Made by a program: the position numbers and the translations under genes
Notes under the pieces: generated by a model
The model's input: only the letters and a program-made list of their open reading frames with translations
Databases searched by the model: none
What the model was told of the DNA's origin: nothing
Shown here: piece after piece, positions 24,343 through 32,382 of the stretch
Layout: each line of letters starts with the position of its first letter
Position numbering within the stretch: the stretch's first letter is position 1
Origin: Gammaproteobacteria bacterium
GTDB lineage: Bacteria > Pseudomonadota > Gammaproteobacteria > SZUA-229
Direction: 5' to 3'
NCBI GenBank assembly: GCA_015488295.1
Contig: WFOC01000116.1
Location: 1-32,382, forward strand
DNA length: 32,382 bases

Positions 24343-25643
24343 TAAAGATCAAGGGCAAGCTTGCAATGGCGACCTGCACCCTGTTGCAGGTGAGTGCTTC
24401 TGTTAGTCAGGCCGGTGCCAGCCAGTCTGGTGACTGGGATATCGATTCCTCATTTTTATATTATTCAGAAAGTGATGGTCGGGTTACCGCGTTTGAACCG
24501 GCAGTAAGGGCCGGGGTTGATCTGGGTGATGATGAGTACATTAATTTTCAGGTAGTGGTTGATGCACTGACCGGTGCCACCCCCAACGGTGCGCATAAAT
24601 CAAAACAGGTGCAGACATTCACCAACCCGTCTGGCAAGGGTGAGTATACGGTGCAGCCTGGTGAGTTGCCATTGAGCACAACTTTTCGTGATACCCGCGT
24701 GGCAGTAACGGCAGAATGGGATAAACCCATTGATCGTTTGTCCAGTGTGCTGTTGGGTGCCAGTGTCTCGGCGGAGGTTGATTATACTTCGCTGGGTGTC
24801 AGCTCGACGTATCAACGTGACTTCAATAACAAAAATACCACGCTTGCTGCGGGCCTTGCATTAACCTTCGACACTATAATGCCTATCGGTGAAGTGCCGG
24901 AAGGTTTAAATCCGATGCGGGTTGGTGGTGTTGATCAGCAGCGTCTGGGAGCGAGTGATACCAGAGAAACGATTGATCTGGTAATTGGTTTTACCCAGAT
25001 TGTTAGTCGTACCACCCTGTTTCAGCTGAATTATACTTTCGGCACATCTTCGGGGTATCATAATGATTACAATAATGTATTAACCGTGGTGAATCCTGAT
25101 GGTACGCTGAGCACAGCGCCCTGGGTTGCATCAGGCACGGGTAATCGACCTTATCTATTTGAGAAACGCCCTGATTCACGCAGCAGAAATATTCTGTTTT
25201 TCAGAGGTGTGCATCACCTGACAGAAGACGTGATTAATTTCTCTTACCGCTATTTTACCGATGACTGGGGTATAAATTCACATACGCTGGATTTCAGATA
25301 CCGTTACCAGCTGAATTCGCGCCAGTACCTGCAGCCGCATATTCGTTACTACACACAGACCGGGGCAGATTTTTACCGGCATGATCTGGTGCAGGGCAGT
25401 GATGTTGATGCCAGTGGCGTGGCGATAGTGCAATATGCCAGCAGTGATTATCGCGTTGGTGCCTTTGATAGCACAACGCTGGGATTGTCTTATGGCATTG
25501 CTTTAACAAATAACAGCGAGCTCACCATACGTGGTGAGTTGATGCAGCAGAAGATTGATAATTCTGAAGTGCCAAGAGCCGGTGAGGAAACCCCTGATCT
25601 GACAGCGGTGATTTTCCAGATGGGTTACCGTTTTATCTGGTAG
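24333..25643 (+). CDS. DUF3570 outer-membrane beta-barrel protein
   Basis: A 436-residue exported protein with a signal peptide (cleavage near SVSQA) and alternating hydrophobic/polar strands through to a C-terminal aromatic end (MGYRFIW), the signature of an outer-membrane barrel recognised by BAM. Segments such as DEYINFQVVVDALTGATPNG, DTRVAVTAEWDKP and SYRYFTDDWGINSHTLDFRY match the DUF3570 family. It always seems to travel with DUF4266 (from memory). The ATG at 24333 lies within the last codons of the lipoprotein gene. It is the last gene of the operon, with a terminator 30 bases later. It may be a pore or a surface partner for the lipoprotein; no activity is known. Confidence 0.88.
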   Translation: MQLIKIKGKLAMATCTLLQVSASVSQAGASQSGDWDIDSSFLYYSESDGRVTAFEPAVRAGVDLGDDEYINFQVVVDALTGATPNGAHKSKQVQTFTNPSGKGEYTVQPGELPLSTTFRDTRVAVTAEWDKPIDRLSSVLLGASVSAEVDYTSLGVSSTYQRDFNNKNTTLAAGLALTFDTIMPIGEVPEGLNPMRVGGVDQQRLGASDTRETIDLVIGFTQIVSRTTLFQLNYTFGTSSGYHNDYNNVLTVVNPDGTLSTAPWVASGTGNRPYLFEKRPDSRSRNILFFRGVHHLTEDVINFSYRYFTDDWGINSHTLDFRYRYQLNSRQYLQPHIRYYTQTGADFYRHDLVQGSDVDASGVAIVQYASSDYRVGAFDSTTLGLSYGIALTNNSELTIRGELMQQKIDNSEVPRAGEETPDLTAVIFQMGYRFIW

Positions 25644-25672
25644 ATTTTTTTAATTAGTAGTGGTGGTATTCA

Positions 25673-25698
25673 AGGTGTCCTGTCGGGCACCTTTTTTT
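25673..25698 (+). terminator. Rho-independent terminator after the DUF3570 gene
   Basis: AGGTGTCC pairs with GGGCACCT (one G-U pair) around a TGTC loop and is followed by a T run. The T run overlaps the aroE stop codon, so the convergent genes share this spot. Confidence 0.92.
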
Positions 25699-26548
25699 AT
25701 TCTGTGTTTTGTTGCTGATCAAATGACTGGCGCAGTTGTTTTATGACGGGAGAGGTTTCCGGTTTAACGCCGCGCCAGATATAAAATGATTCTGCTGCCT
25801 GCTCGACCAGCATGCCCAGGCCATCAAAAACCTGTTTGGCACCATTGCCTGTTGACCATTGCATGAACGGTGTGGCCTGTGCTGCATACATCATGTCGTA
25901 ACTGCAGGCAGCGGTTTTGAAAACGGTACCGGGGATGGGTGGCAGGTCGCCCTGCAGGCTGGCGGAGGTGCCGTTGATGACAATATCAAAACATGCATCA
26001 TTGATTTCATCCAGCCCGCAACCGTTGATTGCTCCCAGATCGGAAAAGTCCTCAGCCAGTTGTTCGGCTTTGTGTTTGGTTCGGTTTGCGATTAATAGCG
26101 AGGCGGGTTGTTGTTCCAGCAGTGCCTGTAGTACGCCGCGAACAGCGCCGCCAGCACCGATGAGCAGGATGTCTTTATCTTTTATTGTGACACTGTGATT
26201 TTTCATCAGGTCGCGTACCAGCCCGATGCCATCGGTGGTGTCACCAAACAGACTACCGTCTGCCTGCAGCACTAAAGTATTTACCGCGCCAGCACGTTGT
26301 GCACGAGCGCTGTGTTGTGTGGCGCATGACCAGGCATCTTCCTTGAATGGCACGGTGACGTTTAAGCCTTTGCCATTGCTGGCAATGAAATCTTTTACTG
26401 CTTGCTCAAACTGACCGATCTCGACCAGTTCAGCGGTGTAGATCAGCGACTGCTTTGTTTGCTCGGCGAACTGTGTGTGTATCTGCGGTGATTTGCTGTG
26501 AGCTATCGGGTTGCCAAAGACAGCGTAGCGATCAATAGTGGTAGTCAT
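25697..26548 (-). CDS. aroE: Shikimate dehydrogenase AroE
   Basis: A 283-residue NADPH-dependent enzyme of aromatic amino acid synthesis, reducing 3-dehydroshikimate to shikimate. Seen: FGNPIAHSKSP (substrate site), NVTVPFKEDA with catalytic Lys69, GAVNTLV (Asn90), FGDTTDGIG (Asp106; the usual NTDG has Thr in place of Asn), the nucleotide-binding GAGGAVRGV, and C-terminal FDGLGMLVEQAAESF. Length is normal. It follows hemB by 19 bases in the same operon. Confidence 0.95.
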   Translation of the reverse strand: MTTTIDRYAVFGNPIAHSKSPQIHTQFAEQTKQSLIYTAELVEIGQFEQAVKDFIASNGKGLNVTVPFKEDAWSCATQHSARAQRAGAVNTLVLQADGSLFGDTTDGIGLVRDLMKNHSVTIKDKDILLIGAGGAVRGVLQALLEQQPASLLIANRTKHKAEQLAEDFSDLGAINGCGLDEINDACFDIVINGTSASLQGDLPPIPGTVFKTAACSYDMMYAAQATPFMQWSTGNGAKQVFDGLGMLVEQAAESFYIWRGVKPETSPVIKQLRQSFDQQQNTE

Positions 26549-26567
26549 GTTTGTCCGGGCGTGGGGG

Positions 26568-27641
<1,074 letters not shown>

Positions 27642-27709
27642 TTACATTATTTAAATTTGAAAATATCGTGGCATAATATGGTTTTTTACAAACAGGGAAT
27701 GGTGAGCTA

Positions 27710-28219
27710 ATGCGTGAGAAAAAAATAACAGGTTTATTGGCGGGCAGCGTTACATTTTTTTTATTACTGGTGCCGTTAATGCTGGTGCATGCGGATGAGG
27801 GCAAACGGGTATCTCATCCGGGGGTGTATGTTCAGCAGGTAGATAAACCGGTTTCAGCGGTTTATGACGCTTTGTATAAAAGCCTGGAAGAGGCACGTTT
27901 TTATGTGGTGTTCGAGCCGGATATCGGAAAAAACCTGGCGCGTTTTTCAGAGAAGTGGGGCGATGATTATAATCAAAACAAGCTTTCGGTTATTCGCAGC
28001 ATGATTTTCTGTAACGGCTGGTATGCCAATGAAGTCAGTAACTTAGATCCGAATATGTTGGGTTTTTGTCCGCTGCATCTGACCCTGATCGAACGTGATG
28101 GTAAAGCCACGGTGCTGTTTAACCGACCGGGTGTGATGGCGAAAAATAGTCCCGCGCAAAAGCTGCTGGAAGAAATTGAGGACAAGATTATCGGTGCGGT
28201 ACAGCAGGGCTTAAAATAA
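27710..28219 (+). CDS. Exported DUF302-family protein
   Basis: A 169-residue protein with a Sec signal (VTFFLLLVPLMLVHA, cleavage before DEG). The mature part fits DUF302: SAVYDALYKSLEEARFYVVF, then a mid section with FCNGWYANE and GFCPLHLTLIERDGKATVLF, and a C-terminal helix. Two Cys (in IFCNGW and GFCPLH) could form a disulfide in the periplasm. Function of the family is unknown. The start at 27710 has GGTGAG just upstream. It is divergent from hemB, with its own terminator. Confidence 0.8.
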   Translation: MREKKITGLLAGSVTFFLLLVPLMLVHADEGKRVSHPGVYVQQVDKPVSAVYDALYKSLEEARFYVVFEPDIGKNLARFSEKWGDDYNQNKLSVIRSMIFCNGWYANEVSNLDPNMLGFCPLHLTLIERDGKATVLFNRPGVMAKNSPAQKLLEEIEDKIIGAVQQGLK

Positions 28220-28357
28220 GCGCCTTGTTTTTGTGGCGAATTTTTTAAAAGCAAAGCCTGAAGAGCATTCTTCATTTTTTTGATTTATGGCAGGAACATG
28301 ATGATGGGGACTCATAATCAGGCACTCTAAAGTTCTATATTTTGTTTTTTTAGACGA

Positions 28358-28399
28358 GAATAATAACGGAGCCGGCGTTTGTCGGCTTTTTTATTATTC
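28358..28399 (+). terminator. Rho-independent terminator after the DUF302 gene
   Basis: The inner stem AGCCGGC/GTCGGCT with a GTTT loop is followed by TTTTTT, and outer arms GAATAATAA/TTATTATTC extend it. It lies 139 bases after the stop codon. The rest of the 357-base gap (28220-28576) holds a weak GAAGA/TCTTC hairpin and a possible promoter; no gene was seen. Confidence 0.9.
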
Positions 28400-28435
28400 T
28401 TGTGTCGATATATTGTAAATAGTAGATTTCCCGGC

Positions 28436-28464
28436 TTGAATTGCTATAAGTAAGCTAATAAAAA
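28436..28464 (+). promoter_or_regulatory. Candidate promoter of the REC-REC-PAS-GGDEF-EAL gene
   Basis: TTGAAT and TAAAAA are 17 bases apart, each matching four of six consensus positions. The start codon is about 110 bases downstream. TAATAA and TATAAG nearby are alternatives. Weak evidence. Confidence 0.3.
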
Positions 28465-28576
28465 TGTGATCAAACTCAGGGCTAAAGCAGGTTTTTTCGT
28501 TCTCTATTGTCTGTTATGTGCCTGCACCAGCCTGCAATTCTCATGAATTGCTCATTGATATTTGGGGAAACATCAC

Positions 28577-31144
28577 ATGTCTGATACTGCCGTCAAGCAA
28601 CGCATCCTGATTGTTGAAGAGTCAGCGACACTGCGTTACATTCTTGGCAAAACTCTCCAGAAGCAAGGTTACGAACTTATCAGCGCCGACAGTTTTGAGT
28701 CGGCGGTCGAGACACTGCAGACCAATACACTACAGCTGCATGCCATTCTGGTCGGCTGGCCTAATTACGAGCATTTTGAGCACTCCAAGCAACTGCTGGT
28801 TTTACTGGATCGTGAACCTTACAGCGAGGTGCCGGTGGTGCTGTTATCCAATGATGCCGAACTGGAACTGCTTAACTGGATGAGTACGCGTAAAACCACT
28901 GCACTGGTTCCCTGGGAAAATTATCAGGAAGTGGTGTCCTCATTGCAGTCGATGCTGGATACCGATTCACCTGAACCGATCATTGAGCAGCGCCAGTTCC
29001 GGCGAGACATAAGGCCGACGAGTGTGTTATTTGTCGATGATTCAAAAAGTATCCGTACTTATTACCAGCGTTTGCTGGAGCGCAATAATTACTCTGTGGT
29101 AACGGCGAGCTCGGTTGATGAGGCTTATAAAATTGCGCACGAGAAAGTGATCGACATTGCTATTGTTGATTATTTTATGCCGGAGCAGAACGGTTATGTG
29201 CTGTGCCAGAAATTAAGGGATGACCCGCTTACTGCTGATATTCGCACAGCGGTGATTACCGGCACTTATCTGGATTCTGTTATTCGTGACTGCCTGCAGG
29301 CGGGTGCGATTGAATGTATGTTTAAAAATGAAGCGGAAGAATTATTTCTGGCGCGTATTTCGGGGATGCGCCGTTTTATCGAAGTGCAGCGTTCTATAGA
29401 AAAGCAACGTGAAAATCTTTCTGCCATTTTAGAGTCGGTGGGTGAAGGTGTTTACGGCGTTGACAAAGATGGTCGCATCACTTTTATGAATCCTGCTGCG
29501 TTAAAAGTTCTGGGGCTGCATGATGTAAAGCCTTTGCTTGGTGTTGGTGCCTATGATGCGTTTCATTGCAGGCAGCACGACATCGGTCGTGACCTGTTGA
29601 AGGAAGCCTATTATTCCGGTGAACAATTAAAAGGCTGGGAAACGCAGTTTCGCCATAAAAACGGAAAAGAGATTCCGGTTGACTGCACGTTGTACGCGTT
29701 GTCGGTAAATGGTAAGCAGGAAGGTTCAGTGATTGCGTTTCGTGATATTTCTGAACGCAAGATGATGGAAGAGAAACTGCGTTGGCAGGCAACGCATGAT
29801 CACCTTACCGGCTTATACAACCGTCGTTATTTTGAAACCTATCTGGAAAAAGAGATCGGCAATGTTAACCGTACCGGCATCATGAGTGCGCTGGTATATC
29901 TTGATCTGGATCGCTTTAAATACGTTAACGATACGGCCGGCCATGAAGTCGGTGACAAGCTGCTCATTGATCTTAGTAACGAACTCAATAAACATTTACG
30001 TCGTCATGATATTGCAGCACGAATCGGTGGCGATGAATTTGCCCTGATTCTGAAAAATGTTGATGAAGGTATGGCGGTAAGTATTGCCGATGAAATCCGT
30101 GTATCACTTTCCAATCTGCGCGTGCATCATGAAGACAAGGCGTATCATGTCAATGCCAGTTTTGGTGTGGCGATGATGGATATAGCCGACATTACGGCCG
30201 GTGACGTAATGGCGAATGCAGATATTGCCTGCCATATTTCAAAACGACTGGGCCGCAATCAGACACACATGTACGAAAAAGGCAGTGATGAGCGTAACGC
30301 CATGGGCAGTGAGCTGGGCTGGTCGGTGCGTATCCGTGATGCGCTGGAAAAAGATATGTTCCAGCTGCATTATCAGCCCATCATGCGTATGGAAGATGTC
30401 GATCTGGTTAACCTGCCGGCGCAGGATGGTGTTCTCTGGCAGCGCCACCTGGATGAAACCGACAAGGTTAATAGTTATGAAGTGCTGGTTCGCATGATTG
30501 ATGAGAATGGCGAATTAAACTACCCTGACAGCTTTATTCCGACGGCAGAACGTTTCAACATGATGACCGATATTGATATGTGGGTGCTGGAAAATGCCCT
30601 GCAGGAAATGGTTGCTACCGGGCCGGCGAGTAAAAACATACGGCTGTCGATTAACATCTCCGGCAATACGGTAGACAGTGATGAGACGCTGGGAAAAATA
30701 AAAGCGTTGATCGAGCAATACGATATCAGTCCCAGCTCATTGACCTTTGAAGTGACTGAAACCTGTGCTATTGCAAACCTGGAGCAGGCCAATGATTTTA
30801 TCAACGAGCTGAGAAAAATCGGTTGCCGTTTCTCGCTGGATGATTTTGGTTCAGGATTCTGTTCGTTCTCGCAACTGAAAAATCTGCCTACCGACTTTGT
30901 CAAAATTGATGGCCAGTTTGTGCGTAGCATGGCGCGTGGAGCAACCGACCGTGCCATCGTTACTGCGATGAATGATGTTGCGCATTCGCTGGGGCGTTAT
31001 ACCGTGGCAGAATACGTGGAGAGCCCAGAGATTGTGCGGTTGCTGAAAATTTGCGGTGTTGACAAGATTCAGGGGAATTATATTTCGGTGCCGTTGACTG
31101 GTCTGCCGAATACGAATGTTTTCAAGTTGCAGCAAAGTGTTTGA
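28577..31144 (+). CDS. REC-REC-PAS-GGDEF-EAL response regulator
   Basis: An 855-residue cytoplasmic cyclic-di-GMP protein. The start was moved from a TTG (28562) to ATG 28577, with GGGGA eight bases upstream. Domains: REC1 (about 8-130) is degenerate, with Glu14/Glu15 for the Asp pair and Gly60 where the phospho-Asp should be; REC2 (147-265) is intact (Asp154/155, Asp198, Thr228, Lys250); PAS (280-395); GGDEF (403-568) with GGDEF at 484-488 and an RxxD inhibitory site at 475-478; EAL (583-845). The EAL signature is EVL, a known functional variant, and AEGVE reads AEYVE. The other catalytic residues (Asn693, Glu725, Asp755/756, Lys776, Gln832) appear present. An unusual insert (residues about 604-630) sits before EVL. 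No cognate kinase is adjacent. Confidence 0.93.
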   Translation: MSDTAVKQRILIVEESATLRYILGKTLQKQGYELISADSFESAVETLQTNTLQLHAILVGWPNYEHFEHSKQLLVLLDREPYSEVPVVLLSNDAELELLNWMSTRKTTALVPWENYQEVVSSLQSMLDTDSPEPIIEQRQFRRDIRPTSVLFVDDSKSIRTYYQRLLERNNYSVVTASSVDEAYKIAHEKVIDIAIVDYFMPEQNGYVLCQKLRDDPLTADIRTAVITGTYLDSVIRDCLQAGAIECMFKNEAEELFLARISGMRRFIEVQRSIEKQRENLSAILESVGEGVYGVDKDGRITFMNPAALKVLGLHDVKPLLGVGAYDAFHCRQHDIGRDLLKEAYYSGEQLKGWETQFRHKNGKEIPVDCTLYALSVNGKQEGSVIAFRDISERKMMEEKLRWQATHDHLTGLYNRRYFETYLEKEIGNVNRTGIMSALVYLDLDRFKYVNDTAGHEVGDKLLIDLSNELNKHLRRHDIAARIGGDEFALILKNVDEGMAVSIADEIRVSLSNLRVHHEDKAYHVNASFGVAMMDIADITAGDVMANADIACHISKRLGRNQTHMYEKGSDERNAMGSELGWSVRIRDALEKDMFQLHYQPIMRMEDVDLVNLPAQDGVLWQRHLDETDKVNSYEVLVRMIDENGELNYPDSFIPTAERFNMMTDIDMWVLENALQEMVATGPASKNIRLSINISGNTVDSDETLGKIKALIEQYDISPSSLTFEVTETCAIANLEQANDFINELRKIGCRFSLDDFGSGFCSFSQLKNLPTDFVKIDGQFVRSMARGATDRAIVTAMNDVAHSLGRYTVAEYVESPEIVRLLKICGVDKIQGNYISVPLTGLPNTNVFKLQQSV

Positions 31145-31279
31145 AGATTTTTTCCGCAAAAGAAAGCGAATAAACGCAAATTTTCTTATTTCATTGTCGT
31201 TGCTGAATTTTAATAACAGCCTGTTGTTGGTCGGTGCCGGGCCTGCAAAAGTTTATGTTTTATATTCGCGGGCGTTTTA

Positions 31280-32212
<933 letters not shown>

Positions 32213-32382
32213 TTAATGCCGGAAGATGTGATTATCGCACAATCGAATTATTTTTGATGGCCTGGCGGTCAGCTTTTGCTGTGATGCCAGTATTTTATCA
32301 ACGCGGCCGTGAAAATACCGGTGCAGTTCAAGGCTGTTGCGTGCCGGTTTTTTTCCTGATGGGTTGGCGCTGGTGGAGATGA
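32213..32382 (-). CDS. tsaC: C-terminal end of threonylcarbamoyl-AMP synthase TsaC (partial)
   Basis: Not in the ORF track because the start is outside the window. The minus-strand frame from the right edge to TAA at 32215-32213 encodes 55 residues beginning ISTSANPSG, the conserved STSAN-SG motif of the TsaC/YrdC/Sua5 family, and ending ...RPSKIIRLCDNHIFRH, matching the PS(T/E)I...RxG end of TsaC. TsaC makes threonylcarbamoyl-AMP for the t6A tRNA modification. Its neighbour hemF is the usual downstream gene, which supports the call. Confidence 0.88.
   Translation of the reverse strand, partial: ISTSANPSGKKPARNSLELHRYFHGRVDKILASQQKLTARPSKIIRLCDNHIFRH

Overview
The window looks like a chromosomal segment of a gammaproteobacterium of roughly balanced base composition. 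The evidence is a Pseudomonas-type magnesium HemB, a second EF-G away from any str operon, TypA, RluE, a bioB-bioF pair, TsaC-HemF, and an OmpR/QseC-type two-component system with PmrA-like binding boxes. I see no rRNA, tRNA, CRISPR array, phage or intact insertion sequence. No species can be named from the sequence alone.

Layout. 1-2.9 kb (minus): the start of an unidentified gene at the left edge, a secreted polysaccharide-lyase-14-like lipoprotein, RluE and a stand-alone 5'-3' exonuclease. 2.96-8.05 kb (plus): a PhoX/DUF839 protein, a TPR protein, a two-helix membrane protein and TypA. 8.2-10.0 kb (minus): an unusual three-gene operon (orphan periplasmic binding protein, unknown protein, DUF922 putative metalloprotease). 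10.4-13.3 kb (plus): the EF-G paralogue with a long leader and a CbiM-like membrane protein. 13.3-15.5 kb (minus): bioB-bioF, divergent from comF. 16.3-17.4 kb: a ParE-type toxin-antitoxin module inside degenerate repeat-bearing DNA. 17.4-21.2 kb: ubiA with a long N-terminal extension, a gamma-carbonic anhydrase and a GAF-GGDEF-EAL protein. 21.4-25.7 kb: a two-component system divergent from a TlpA-DUF4266-DUF3570 operon. 25.7-27.6 kb (minus): hemB-aroE. 27.7-31.1 kb (plus): a DUF302 protein and a REC-REC-PAS-GGDEF-EAL protein. 31.3 kb to the end (minus): tsaC (partial) and hemF.

The most interesting part is 22.8-25.7 kb. A periplasmic thioredoxin, a 70-residue lipoprotein ending in GGGGCGCN and an outer-membrane barrel protein form a tight operon. 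Two exact PmrA/QseB-type boxes (CTTAAG-N5-CTTAAG and CTTAAG-N5-TTTAAG) lie between it and the divergent response-regulator gene. This looks like an envelope system controlled by its neighbouring sensor kinase; its function is unknown.

A second theme is a family of non-coding palindromic elements of about 120 bp whose arms are built of 7-bp repeats. There are three copies of one arm type (1.84, 8.08 and 21.23 kb) and one element with a different arm sequence (6.01 kb) that may share the core. They sit between genes, one touching the rluE start codon and one ending four bases from a stop codon.

Several starts in the ORF track were moved on the basis of ribosome binding sites, signal peptides or overlaps: the CbiM-like protein, the binding protein, the 125-aa protein, the antitoxin, TlpA, HemB and the REC-REC protein. 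Two edge genes absent from the track were added (left-edge start and tsaC).
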